A stretch of 64,000 nt of DNA, taken from positions 22,401 through 86,400 of the forward strand of contig QCDS01000003.1 in assembly GCA_003278685.1 (NCBI GenBank), given 5' to 3'. The translations under genes were made by a program, and so were the position numbers. How positions within the stretch are numbered: position 1 is the stretch's first letter; each line of letters begins with the position of its first letter. This DNA is from Prochlorococcus sp. AG-355-K03. GTDB taxonomy: Bacteria; Cyanobacteriota; Cyanobacteriia; PCC-6307; Cyanobiaceae. Positions 30,520 through 39,376 of this stretch are shown in pieces. The notes beneath the pieces are model-generated. The model was not told the origin of the DNA. It saw only the letters and a program-made list of their open reading frames with translations, and ran no database searches.

Positions 30520-30702
30520 TTATTTTTTTCCTATCCAATCATTGGGTTTCTCCATCATCCATTCGAATACACCCTTAGCATCAAGGTTTTTAGATGCATA
30601 AACAAATAATATTGGAAATATTAAAATTACTGCGCCAATAACTGCTAACTCTATTTTACCCATCCCCATCTCAGTTAATGTTAAAGCAAAATAATTAATC
30701 AT
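30520..30702 (-). CDS. Small single-TM hypothetical protein
   Basis: ORF track, MINYFALTLTEMGMGKIELAVIGAVILIFPILFVYASK... Confidence 0.6.
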   Translation of the reverse strand: MINYFALTLTEMGMGKIELAVIGAVILIFPILFVYASKNLDAKGVFEWMMEKPNDWIGKK

Positions 30703-30867
30703 TATCTTTATTGAATAAAATTTATATCTTCATAATTTACAAAAAATTTTAATTCTTTCACTTCTTTATAAAAAATCTTAATTTTTTTATAGTGAACTAT
30801 ATATGTATAAAGTACCTATTTTATTGATTCAGACTTTTTAATAATTTAAGTAATATACTTCTGTTTG

Positions 30868-31017
30868 ATGGTTATGAATCATGAAATTATTATTTTCTCA
30901 CCTATTTTGGCAGTATTGATTGGATCTATAGTTTTTACAATTTTCAAAAAAAGAAAGAGATCAGCTAAAAGTATTTATAAATTAATAGATGATTTAGAAA
31001 AAAAATATATATATTAA
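30868..31017 (+). CDS. Candidate 49-aa single-TM peptide
   Basis: Hand translation: MVMNHEIIIFSPILAVLIGSIVFTIFKKRKRSAKSIYKLIDDLEKKYIY*. Confidence 0.45.
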   Translation: MVMNHEIIIFSPILAVLIGSIVFTIFKKRKRSAKSIYKLIDDLEKKYIY

Positions 31018-31039
31018 TATTTTTTATTAGGAAAAAAGA

Positions 31040-31336
31040 TTAATCAAATTCTATACCTACTTCTTCTTTTAAATCTCTTTCCAAATCTGGAAGATGAGGT
31101 TCAACCCAATGATCTTTGTTATCAATACCAGCTGCATTTACATAATTCATGATGTGTTGATCCACTTGCTTGTAAAGATCATGCAAATTTAAATCCATGC
31201 GAATATCATGTGCAATTTCAGAGACTTGTTGTTCTGTTAGGCAATGATCTGGATGAAGCAAATCACAACATGGAATTCTCTTCTCAATCAATTCATTTAG
31301 ATTGATTTTTATTTCGTAATCTTGATGTACAGTCAT
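31040..31336 (-). CDS. Hypothetical protein
   Basis: ORF track, 98 aa, His/Asp/Glu-rich. Confidence 0.7.
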   Translation of the reverse strand: MTVHQDYEIKINLNELIEKRIPCCDLLHPDHCLTEQQVSEIAHDIRMDLNLHDLYKQVDQHIMNYVNAAGIDNKDHWVEPHLPDLERDLKEEVGIEFD

Positions 31337-31429
31337 TGATTTTATATCTTTATTTTTATTCTAATTATGTTTATGGTTTTGTATATCTTTAGTCAAGAAA
31401 CAAAGTTCTTTACTACCGATGCAGTAATT

Positions 31430-31585
31430 TTAAATAAATAAATCTTCCAAATCTTTATACAAATCATCGTTCTCTTTTTTGTTTTCTATAAGGTCATGAT
31501 GTTCTGGTGAAAGTTCTCTTTTTGAGGTGTAGAAAAGATATCCAAGGGCTCCTAAAAGTAGGGTTGTTGGTAGAATCATTTGCAT
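31430..31585 (-). CDS. Candidate 51-aa single-TM peptide
   Basis: Hand translation: MQMILPTTLLLGALGYLFYTSKRELSPEHHDLIENKKENDDLYKDLEDLFI*. Confidence 0.45.
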   Translation of the reverse strand: MQMILPTTLLLGALGYLFYTSKRELSPEHHDLIENKKENDDLYKDLEDLFI

Positions 31586-31607
31586 TTAATTGACTTATAA
31601 TGAATAT

Positions 31608-31618
31608 AGTGCAACACT
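31608..31618. promoter_or_regulatory. AGTGC-type dyad element 1
   Basis: AGTGCAACACT, 38 bp upstream of the ORF at 31656. Confidence 0.35.
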
Positions 31619-31629
31619 TATAACAGTCA

Positions 31630-31640
31630 AGTGCTGAACT
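31630..31640. promoter_or_regulatory. AGTGC-type dyad element 2
   Basis: AGTGCTGAACT, centre 22 bp from element 1. Confidence 0.35.
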
Positions 31641-31655
31641 TTAATTAAATTTTAA

Positions 31656-32054
31656 ATGCCCACCAAGAAAAAAAGAGTTGGTTTTATTCCTAGAGAGGAT
31701 GTTATGAGAATAATTGACAATTTGAGCATAGAGAACAATTTAAGTAATTCAAAAATAATAAGTATTTTAGTGGAAGAAGCACTTTCTACAAGAGGTATAT
31801 TTAATAAAAAAAAAGGGAAATTAACACAAGCATATCAGCAGAATAATAATAATTCACAAACTTTATCTGATAATTCCCCTAGCTTTATAGATAATGTAGA
31901 ATTCTCAGTTGATAATAAATTAGGAAATCATTTTAGTCCAAGTCAATCAAGTCATATAAATAAACCAAATCAGGAAGCTTTTGACTTGCAAACTTATAAA
32001 AAGTTTTTATTATTTCTTAAATTTCAGGAAATGATGGATAAATATGATACTTAA
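31656..32054 (+). CDS. Small DNA-binding-like protein (possible ribbon-helix-helix N-terminus)
   Basis: KKRVGFIPREDVMRIIDNLSIENNLSNSKIISILVEEALSTRG resembles an RHH fold; Asn/Ser-rich linker. Confidence 0.55.
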   Translation: MPTKKKRVGFIPREDVMRIIDNLSIENNLSNSKIISILVEEALSTRGIFNKKKGKLTQAYQQNNNNSQTLSDNSPSFIDNVEFSVDNKLGNHFSPSQSSHINKPNQEAFDLQTYKKFLLFLKFQEMMDKYDT

Positions 32055-32056
32055 AT

Positions 32057-32077
32057 AGTGTTGCTAAGTGCTGCACT
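32057..32077. promoter_or_regulatory. AGTGC-type dyad elements 3 and 4
   Basis: AGTGTTGCTAAGTGCTGCACT, containing perfect AGTGC-T-GCACT. Confidence 0.35.
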
Positions 32078-32175
32078 TTTCGTTAAATTTAATTTGTATT
32101 TATAGGAGATTTGCATATTAAAAATTTTCACTATTTTAAAAACCTAAATTCAATAATCTATAAATATTTATTCCT

Positions 32176-32490
32176 ATGAATTCATCTCTCCCATTTTTAT
32201 CTGTAAATCTACTCCCTCCAGAAAAGTTATATTGTAATTTTAGTTATTGGAGTTCTTTGTTCTCTCAGGATATGCAAATTTTATGGGATAGGGCGCATGG
32301 GGTACCTTTAGAAAAACTGCCAAAAGAGGTTTCTGATATGATTTTTCCTTATTTATTGCTTGCACTCTCAGACTATAAGACTTCTCAAATAAATAAAATG
32401 AATGGAATAGGGTTAGATAATCTATTAAGCCTTTGGTTTGATAAGTACTTATTAAATAAAAATGGTTACTTCGAATTAATAAAAAAATAA
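32176..32490 (+). CDS. Hypothetical protein
   Basis: ORF track, 104 aa. Confidence 0.6.
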   Translation: MNSSLPFLSVNLLPPEKLYCNFSYWSSLFSQDMQILWDRAHGVPLEKLPKEVSDMIFPYLLLALSDYKTSQINKMNGIGLDNLLSLWFDKYLLNKNGYFELIKK

Positions 32491-32559
32491 TATTTAAAAT
32501 AAGCTATTAATATCAAATTTGATTCCTATAAGAATTTATTGCGTTTAAAAATTTTCTAA

Positions 32560-32682
32560 ATGATTCTTTCCGAATTGGCACATCAATACTTTTGCTATAA
32601 ATATATTAAATGGTTTGATGATGAATTCTTTAAATTTCTTTTTAGCAAATATGTGTATTGTCTTTTTGATAATGCTAATTAG
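32560..32682 (+). CDS. Candidate 40-aa aromatic-rich peptide (overlaps next ORF in another frame)
   Basis: Hand translation: MILSELAHQYFCYKYIKWFDDEFFKFLFSKYVYCLFDNAN*. Confidence 0.3.
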   Translation: MILSELAHQYFCYKYIKWFDDEFFKFLFSKYVYCLFDNAN

Positions 32683-32713
32683 GAGAGATGTAAAATTAAG
32701 AAAAGCAAGATAA
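32618..32713 (+). CDS. Candidate 31-aa membrane peptide
   Basis: Hand translation: MMNSLNFFLANMCIVFLIMLIRRDVKLRKAR*. Confidence 0.3.
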   Translation: MMNSLNFFLANMCIVFLIMLIRRDVKLRKAR

Positions 32714-32785
32714 ATGAAATTTAATTCAAAAACGCTAAGCTTGATATTAAATCTGTTATTTTGCTTATTTATATTTATTATTTAA
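32714..32785 (+). CDS. Candidate 23-aa hydrophobic peptide
   Basis: Hand translation: MKFNSKTLSLILNLLFCLFIFII*; ATG directly follows the preceding TAA. Confidence 0.25.
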   Translation: MKFNSKTLSLILNLLFCLFIFII

Positions 32786-32890
32786 TTTTTTAGTCTTTAT
32801 TCATTAATTTCCAAAAAACCAAAATTAATATTCAAATTTGGTTGACTTTTGTAGTTATTGCGATGATAATGGCAAAAATAAATTTTAATT

Positions 32891-33064
32891 GTGAATCCTC
32901 TTTCAGTTACTTTTGATTATTTTGTTGATGATCTACTTTCATCTGATGCTAATTTGTTGAAAGGGGAACTTGATTTTCTTCTTATGCAAGATTTATTTAA
33001 TTCTACAGATTTGAAGTTTATTAATAAAACTGAAATTGAAGATAACGAATCATTAGCTGCTTAA
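32891..33064 (+). CDS. Candidate 57-aa acidic protein (GTG start)
   Basis: Hand translation: VNPLSVTFDYFVDDLLSSDANLLKGELDFLLMQDLFNSTDLKFINKTEIEDNESLAA*. Confidence 0.45.
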   Translation: MNPLSVTFDYFVDDLLSSDANLLKGELDFLLMQDLFNSTDLKFINKTEIEDNESLAA

Positions 33065-33070
33065 TTTTTT

Positions 33071-33181
33071 ATGAAATTTTTTTATGAAAGGTTTTGGGCC
33101 CCAGTTTTCGGTTATATTTTATCAAAATTTGTTTTTTTAATAGAAGGTAAAAAGCAAGATATTAAAAATAAAAAAAAATAG
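33071..33181 (+). CDS. Candidate 36-aa peptide
   Basis: Hand translation: MKFFYERFWAPVFGYILSKFVFLIEGKKQDIKNKKK*; 6 nt after the preceding ORF. Confidence 0.4.
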   Translation: MKFFYERFWAPVFGYILSKFVFLIEGKKQDIKNKKK

Positions 33182-33321
33182 ATTAATTACTTTTTGTCTT
33201 TATAAAGTATTAATAATTACATTATTTAAGTCAATATATTTTGATAACAACAAAACTTGTGCTTTAAATTTACGAATATATGCATGGTTGAAATATACAT
33301 AATTGCTTTTTGGCAAATTAA

Positions 33322-33501
33322 ATGAACAAAAATAATATGTTGAAGCCATATACAGTGCATTACCGTGATATTCAAAATATAAGATTAGAAAATTGTTTTT
33401 ATGCTTTTGACGCTTACGAGGCTAGAACACTAGCAATGGAATTTAATAAGTATATTAATGATCATCCAAACAGTATAGACCTTATTAGATGCGAAAAATG
33501 A
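33322..33501 (+). CDS. Candidate 59-aa hypothetical protein
   Basis: Hand translation: MNKNNMLKPYTVHYRDIQNIRLENCFYAFDAYEARTLAMEFNKYINDHPNSIDLIRCEK*. Confidence 0.5.
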   Translation: MNKNNMLKPYTVHYRDIQNIRLENCFYAFDAYEARTLAMEFNKYINDHPNSIDLIRCEK

Positions 33502-33532
33502 ATAAAGTTTTTTGTTAATTTAAAATAATCTA

Positions 33533-34243
33533 TTAAACACTCAAGAATTTATCAATAACCGCTTGACTCAACTCACTAGTATTTCCACTTGCAACAATAC
33601 CTCCGCGTTGCATCGCATAATATCTATTGGCTTGTCTTACAAAATGCAAATGTTGTTCAACTAATAAAACACCAATTCCTGTATCTCTAATTATCTGGTT
33701 AATTGCATTTTCAATGTCTAAAACTATATTCGGCTGAATGCCTTCCGTAGGTTCGTCAAGTAATAGAAGTTGAGGTTTGCCTAGCAATGCTCTTGCGATA
33801 GCTAATTGCTGTTGTTGTCCTCCACTAAGATCTCCCCCTTTCCTTTGAAGAAAATCTTTTAGGATTGGGAAGAGATCATAAATAAATGGATCTATTTTCT
33901 TGTTCTTAGATAATCCACCTGGTAGAGATTCCATCCCTAACATAAGATTCTCTTCAACTGATAGGTATGGAATAATTTCTCTCCCTTGAGGAACGTAAGC
34001 CATTCCTTTCCTAGCCCTCTGATGAGGCGCTTTTCTGTTGATATTTTCACCAATTAAATAAATATCGCCTTTTTTTTGTTTTAACAAACCAATTAATGAT
34101 TTCAATAAAGTTGTTTTGCCAACTCCATTTCTTCCAATCAAACAAACCATTTCTCCTGATTTAACATTTAAATCTACATCTCTAAGAATATGACTCTCGC
34201 CATAATAAGTATTTAACGATTTTATTTCGAGTAAATTTTCCAT
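33533..34243 (-). CDS. urtE: Urea ABC transporter ATPase UrtE
   Basis: LNTYYGESHILRDVDL, GRNGVGKTTLLKSLIGLL, LSGGQQQQLAIARALLGKPQLLLLDEPTEGIQPNIV; locus context. Confidence 0.93.
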   Translation of the reverse strand: MENLLEIKSLNTYYGESHILRDVDLNVKSGEMVCLIGRNGVGKTTLLKSLIGLLKQKKGDIYLIGENINRKAPHQRARKGMAYVPQGREIIPYLSVEENLMLGMESLPGGLSKNKKIDPFIYDLFPILKDFLQRKGGDLSGGQQQQLAIARALLGKPQLLLLDEPTEGIQPNIVLDIENAINQIIRDTGIGVLLVEQHLHFVRQANRYYAMQRGGIVASGNTSELSQAVIDKFLSV

Positions 34244-34245
34244 AA

Positions 34246-34995
34246 CTAGTCCTCAGGTCTTCCCAAATAAACATCAATAACTTTTTTATCTTTTTGTATG
34301 GTTTCCATCGTTCCCTCACATAATACAGTGCCCTGATTTAATACTGAAACATTACTATCAAGTCTTCTTATAAATTCCATATCGTGATCTATCACCACTA
34401 CTGTATTTTCGCCTGATAATGATTTTAATAAATCAGCTGTAAGATCAGTTTCTTCATCAGTTAAACCGGCAACAGGTTCATCCACTAACATTAAATCTGG
34501 CTTCTGACCTACTAACATGGCTATCTCGAGCCATTGTTTTTGGCCATGTGATAAAGATCCAGCTTTAGAATCAACTTTCTGAGCTAAATTAACAATCTTC
34601 ATAAGACGATCAATCTCAATAAGCTGCTCATCCTTAATACTTTTATTTATAAGGTTTAAGGGATTTTTAGGAGTTGTCACCGATATTTCAAGATTTTCTT
34701 TAACTGTTAGATTTTCAAAGATTCTTGGACTTTGGAACTTTCTTCCAACTCCAAGTCTGGCTATTTTATGCTCCTTTCTACCTACTAAAGATTTTCCTTT
34801 AAAAATCACCTCACCATTTGTTGGCTTAACCTTTCCAGTAATTACATCAAGAAATGTTGTTTTACCTGCGCCATTAGGTCCTATTACAGCTCTTAATTCT
34901 CCTTTCTTTAAATTTAAATTAAGTTTGTTGAGAGCTAAAAAACCCTCGAAACTTACAGTAATATCTATTAAATTTAGAAGATCTGTATTATTCAT
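34246..34995 (-). CDS. urtD: Urea ABC transporter ATPase UrtD
   Basis: GPNGAGKTTFLDVITGKVKPTNGEV, LSHGQKQWLEIAMLVGQKPDLMLVDEPVAGLTDEE. Confidence 0.94.
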   Translation of the reverse strand: MNNTDLLNLIDITVSFEGFLALNKLNLNLKKGELRAVIGPNGAGKTTFLDVITGKVKPTNGEVIFKGKSLVGRKEHKIARLGVGRKFQSPRIFENLTVKENLEISVTTPKNPLNLINKSIKDEQLIEIDRLMKIVNLAQKVDSKAGSLSHGQKQWLEIAMLVGQKPDLMLVDEPVAGLTDEETDLTADLLKSLSGENTVVVIDHDMEFIRRLDSNVSVLNQGTVLCEGTMETIQKDKKVIDVYLGRPED

Positions 34996-36118
34996 TATTC
35001 CCCTCCTTATTGTTAACTTCTAAGCTTGGATAGGTTTCAATCTTCCTTTTCATACCAAATCTTTGAAGAAGATTCCTAGGACCATTTCCTTGAATCCATC
35101 CTAAAACTCCTTCTGGTAGGGCTGTTACAACTAATATAAATAACCCTCCCTGAATAAACATCCAGCTAGCAGGTAAAGCTTCACTAACTAGACTTTTTGC
35201 ATAGTTTATGAAAACTGCTCCAAGTATCGCTCCCAATAAAGTTCCTCTTCCTCCAACAGCAACCCATATAACCATTTCTATAGAAAAGGGAACCGTCATA
35301 AATTGAGGTGATACTATTCCAGACTGAACGGTATATAAAGCCCCAGAAATTCCTGCGAGTCCTCCAGCAATAGAAAATATTATAGTCTTGAATATGACTG
35401 GGTTGTATCCTGTAAACCTAACTCTTGGTTCATCATCTCGTATGCCTATAAGGATATTTCCAAATCTTCCTTTGACTACCCACTTTGCAAAAAACCATGC
35501 GGCTATTACTAGTATGGCGGTTATCCAAAAGAATATTCTTTGCATAGACTCAGAGCCTACCATCTGACCAAATAGTTGCGTTACATCTGTTTTTAATCCA
35601 TTTGTCCCGTTTATAAGTTTTTGTTGTCCATTAAAAAAGTTAAAGAATACAAGAAGTGAGGCTTGAGTAAGTATAGAAAAATAAACCCCTTTGATTCTAT
35701 TTCTGAAAACAAGATATCCAATTAAACCAGCAACCAATGCTGGAATTATCCAGATAGCGAAGAAGGTAAAAACAGGCGATCTAAACGGTTCCCAGAAAAA
35801 TGGTAATTTTTCAACACCATATAACGCAAAAAATTCAGGAATATTATTTGGAAATTCAGTGGAGCTGGTTATTTGCAAATACATTGCTGCACAATATCCA
35901 CCTAGTGCAAAAAATATACCTTGTCCAAGACTTAGTAAACCTGTATATCCCCAGATAAGATCAACACCAAGTGCAACTATGGATAAGGATAAGTATCTAC
36001 CCAGAAGGTTTAGTCTAAATACAGGGAGTATAGTTGGTGCTGCAATAATTAAAGCTATTAATATTATCCAAAATGATAATACTATTTTTTTATCAAATTG
36101 TATTTTACTTAAGGACAT
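34988..36118 (-). CDS. urtC: Urea ABC transporter permease UrtC
   Basis: LIWGYTGLLSLGQGIFFALGGYCAAMYL; LivM-type permease. Confidence 0.94.
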   Translation of the reverse strand: MSLSKIQFDKKIVLSFWIILIALIIAAPTILPVFRLNLLGRYLSLSIVALGVDLIWGYTGLLSLGQGIFFALGGYCAAMYLQITSSTEFPNNIPEFFALYGVEKLPFFWEPFRSPVFTFFAIWIIPALVAGLIGYLVFRNRIKGVYFSILTQASLLVFFNFFNGQQKLINGTNGLKTDVTQLFGQMVGSESMQRIFFWITAILVIAAWFFAKWVVKGRFGNILIGIRDDEPRVRFTGYNPVIFKTIIFSIAGGLAGISGALYTVQSGIVSPQFMTVPFSIEMVIWVAVGGRGTLLGAILGAVFINYAKSLVSEALPASWMFIQGGLFILVVTALPEGVLGWIQGNGPRNLLQRFGMKRKIETYPSLEVNNKEGNNE

Positions 36119-37272
36119 TAGTTCTCAACCATCCTTCCTTTTTGAGGAAACAAACCTGTAGGTTTAAATTGTAAGAATATAACAATTAGTGCAAATATCA
36201 TTACTCTTGCCATACTTGTGGTTGCAAAAAAGTTAATTGTGTTTGATAAAGGTAAAGGCATATCTGGCCATATTGATAAGAGCCTTCCAGCTCCAATTAA
36301 ATCGGTCATTATTCCTATTCCAAATGAAGCAAGTACTGTTCCTAATAAATTCCCTACTCCTCCTAGTACTACAACCATAAAACAACCAACTATATAGTTT
36401 CCCCCAACATTTGGTCCTACAGAACCTAAAAGGGATACAGCTACCCCAGCAACTCCTGCTAAGCCAGATCCAATTCCAAAAGTGATTATATCCACTTTTT
36501 CAGTAGATATACCAAGACAATCACTCATTTGCCGGTTCTGAGTGACTGCTCTTATACGCATCCCCCAAGCACTTTGATTAAGAAATAATGTTATTGCTAT
36601 TACAGAGATTAGAGTAATGACAATTATCATTAATCTTGTTTTAGGGAATGCAGTGCCAATAATTTCTATTTGACCTCTCATCCATGCGGGTGCTGTTACA
36701 TCAACATTTCGAGCGCTTGCTCTACTAAGTTTGCTGACAGAGGATGAGATTACGCTACCTGTCAAGACCCCAGTTAAAGCAGCAAATATCCAAGAACTAA
36801 ATTTAAAATATTTGAAATTTATTGATTCTTTTATTTTTGAAGGAAATGTTGTTGGTAAGAATAAACCAATTAAAAGAATTATAACCAGACCGGTCCCATA
36901 AGCTAAAGGTACACTTCTGACAAATTGTTGAAGAATTAAGCTTACGCCCCAAGTTGCAAGAAGTGTCTCTAGTGGACTTCCATAAAGCTTTCTTATTATA
37001 GTTTTTTCCAGGAGAATGCCTACTACTCCACTAACAATAAAAGCAAGGAAGATAGAAACTATTATGTATGAATTGTAGAAAGGTTTTAATATAGGTAATT
37101 TGAAAATTAGTTGTGTTACATATGTTGTGTAAGCTCCAAGCATCATGAGTTCTCCATGGGCAAGATTTATTACACCCATAAGACCAAAAACAATTGCTAA
37201 ACCTAATGCAGCAACAAGTAGTACAGATCCGATTGCAACACCATTAAAAAGACTATCGAGAAGTAACTCCAA
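36118..37272 (-). CDS. urtB: Urea ABC transporter permease UrtB
   Basis: LAIVFGLMGVINLAHGELMMLGAYTTYV; LivH-type permease. Confidence 0.94.
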   Translation of the reverse strand: MELLLDSLFNGVAIGSVLLVAALGLAIVFGLMGVINLAHGELMMLGAYTTYVTQLIFKLPILKPFYNSYIIVSIFLAFIVSGVVGILLEKTIIRKLYGSPLETLLATWGVSLILQQFVRSVPLAYGTGLVIILLIGLFLPTTFPSKIKESINFKYFKFSSWIFAALTGVLTGSVISSSVSKLSRASARNVDVTAPAWMRGQIEIIGTAFPKTRLMIIVITLISVIAITLFLNQSAWGMRIRAVTQNRQMSDCLGISTEKVDIITFGIGSGLAGVAGVAVSLLGSVGPNVGGNYIVGCFMVVVLGGVGNLLGTVLASFGIGIMTDLIGAGRLLSIWPDMPLPLSNTINFFATTSMARVMIFALIVIFLQFKPTGLFPQKGRMVEN

Positions 37273-37300
37273 TTTAGAAAAAGAAAATATTTGATTATAT

Positions 37301-37334
37301 AAAATAAAAGGAGGTGTTAACCTCCTTTTATTTT
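37301..37334 (-). terminator. Hairpin terminator/attenuator between urtA and urtB
   Basis: AAAATAAAAGGAGGT-GTTA-ACCTCCTTTTATTTT: perfect 15-bp stem, 4-nt loop. Confidence 0.75.
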
Positions 37335-37355
37335 GAAGTATAGGTTTGAATAAGA

Positions 37356-38633
37356 TTAAAGCTTATACTTTTCTCCTTTTGAAGGATCTGTCCAATCGCA
37401 TGCAAATCCTTTCGAACTTGGATGCTTTTGGTTCCATGCTTGAGGAAGAACAACCCCTGTCTCTTCAAGGATTGTAAATCCACCCTCTGCGTTAATCTCT
37501 CCAATTCTTACTGTTTGAGATAAGTGGTGATTAGGCATAACTTCAACAGGACCTTGTGGGGCATCAAACTTTTGTCCAACAAGAGCTTCCCTTACTGCGT
37601 TGTCGTCGAATGTTCCAGCATCTTCAACTGCCTGTTTCCATAAATAAACCATGTTATAGGCAGATTCTTGAGGATCAGCGACAACACGATCAGCTCCCCA
37701 TCTTTTCTTGAAACTTGCAGCAAATTTCTTAGATGCAGGAGTGTCAATTGACATCATGTAGTTCCAGGCACCATAGTGACCTTCGAGGAACTCTGGACCA
37801 ATTGTACTAATCTCTTCTTCAGCAATTGAGTAGTTCATTACGTAGTAGCCACTTGAAGGAGTGATACCCGCGTCTTGAATCTGTTTGAAGAATGCAACGT
37901 TTTGGTCACCATTAAGTGTATTAATGATTATTCCACCTTCAGGAAGCGCCTTCTTGATTTTTGAGATAATTGGAGCAACTTCAGTATTTCCTAATGGAAG
38001 GTAATCTTCTCCAACAACTTTACCTCCTAACTGTTTTACCTGAGCTTTTGTGATTGTATTCGAAGTTCTTGGGAAAACATAATCAGATCCTACAAGGAAG
38101 AAATCTCCACCAGCAGCGGGAGAACGCTTATACATGAAATCTGTAGCTGGTTCTGACTGTTGGTTTGGTGTAGCTCCTGTATAGAAAATGTTGTTAGAAC
38201 ATTCTTGTGCTTCATATTGAATTGGGTAGTAAAGGAAAGCATCCTTTGATTCGTAGACTGGTAACATTGCCTTTCTACTAGCAGACGTCCAACCACCAAA
38301 TACGACAGGAACTCCGTCTTGATCTATAAGTTTCTTTGATTTTTCAGCAAAAGTTGGCCAGTCAGATGCACCATCTTCTACTATGTATTCTATTTTGTAG
38401 CTTTTACCGCCAACTTTTACACCACCAGCAGCATTTATCTCTTCAATAGCCATTTTTTCAGTATCAACAAGTGTTGATTCAGAAATCGCCATTGTTCCAG
38501 ATAACGAATGCAAAATACCAACGGTTACTGTGTCGTCGAAACTTCCGGAGGTTCCACCTCCACCGCATGAAGTCGCTGTGACAGCTAGTGAGGCAGTAGC
38601 TAATCCTGCCAAAATACGCCTTGAAATTCTCAT
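37356..38633 (-). CDS. urtA: Urea ABC transporter substrate-binding protein UrtA
   Basis: Lipoprotein-like TATSCGGGG; VTVGILHSLSGTMAISESTLVDTEKMAIEEINAAGGV; VFGGWTSASRKAMLPVYE. Confidence 0.95.
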   Translation of the reverse strand: MRISRRILAGLATASLAVTATSCGGGGTSGSFDDTVTVGILHSLSGTMAISESTLVDTEKMAIEEINAAGGVKVGGKSYKIEYIVEDGASDWPTFAEKSKKLIDQDGVPVVFGGWTSASRKAMLPVYESKDAFLYYPIQYEAQECSNNIFYTGATPNQQSEPATDFMYKRSPAAGGDFFLVGSDYVFPRTSNTITKAQVKQLGGKVVGEDYLPLGNTEVAPIISKIKKALPEGGIIINTLNGDQNVAFFKQIQDAGITPSSGYYVMNYSIAEEEISTIGPEFLEGHYGAWNYMMSIDTPASKKFAASFKKRWGADRVVADPQESAYNMVYLWKQAVEDAGTFDDNAVREALVGQKFDAPQGPVEVMPNHHLSQTVRIGEINAEGGFTILEETGVVLPQAWNQKHPSSKGFACDWTDPSKGEKYKL

Positions 38634-38681
38634 GAATTAGGATAATTTAGGTAATTGACCCTCATTAGGGGGATAAAATAA

Positions 38682-38723
38682 AAGTTATTAACGAGTGAGG
38701 ATTCGTTTTGTATCAGTCGTAAC
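38682..38723 (-). promoter_or_regulatory. NtcA-activated-type promoter upstream of urtA
   Basis: Minus strand GTT-ACGACTGA-TAC, 22 nt, TAACTT (consensus GTA-N8-TAC ... TAN3T). Confidence 0.65.
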
Positions 38724-38761
38724 TTTTTGTTGAATCCAATATATTAGTAATGAACAATTTT

Positions 38762-39373
38762 CTATTTTCGATTGTTGGGTATATGTGATTCTAAAAATTG
38801 AGTTATTTCTTCAACTCCTCTGCCGCTACTTAGGTTGGTAAAAAACCAAGGTTTCCCTTTTCTCATAAATTCAGTATCAATTTTCATAATATTTAAATCT
38901 GCACCAACTTTATCTGCTAAGTCAATTTTGTTTATTAATAATAAATCTGACCTTGTTATTCCCGGTCCCCCTTTTCTAGGGATTTTGTCTCCGGCAGATA
39001 CATCAATTACATATATTGATAAATCTACCAGTTCTGGACTGAAACTAGAGGCTAAATTATCACCTCCACTTTCTACAAAAACAAAATCTAAAGGATTATA
39101 CTTTTTTTCTAAATCTAAAACTGCATTCTTATTTAATGAACAATCCTCTCTTATTGCGGTGTGAGGACAACCTCCTGTTTCTACACCAATAATCCTTCCT
39201 TCCTCTAAAACCTTTTTATTTATTAGAAAGTTAGCATCTTCTTTTGTGTAGATATCATTCGTGACAACTGCTATCTCATAATTTTTTTTCATGCTTAAGC
39301 ATAAAGTCTCTACTAATGCAGTTTTCCCTGAACCTACAGGCCCAGCAACCCCTACTCTCAATTTGCTGCTCAT
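38762..39373 (-). CDS. ureG: Urease accessory GTPase UreG
   Basis: [53 protein letters not shown]. Confidence 0.97.
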   Translation of the reverse strand: MSSKLRVGVAGPVGSGKTALVETLCLSMKKNYEIAVVTNDIYTKEDANFLINKKVLEEGRIIGVETGGCPHTAIREDCSLNKNAVLDLEKKYNPLDFVFVESGGDNLASSFSPELVDLSIYVIDVSAGDKIPRKGGPGITRSDLLLINKIDLADKVGADLNIMKIDTEFMRKGKPWFFTNLSSGRGVEEITQFLESHIPNNRK

Positions 39374-39376
39374 AAA

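Noticed and set aside
35691-36161. Plus-strand 156-aa ORF
   Set aside because: Antisense to urtC/urtB; no domain
38090-38299. Minus-strand 69-aa ORF
   Set aside because: Alternative frame inside urtA
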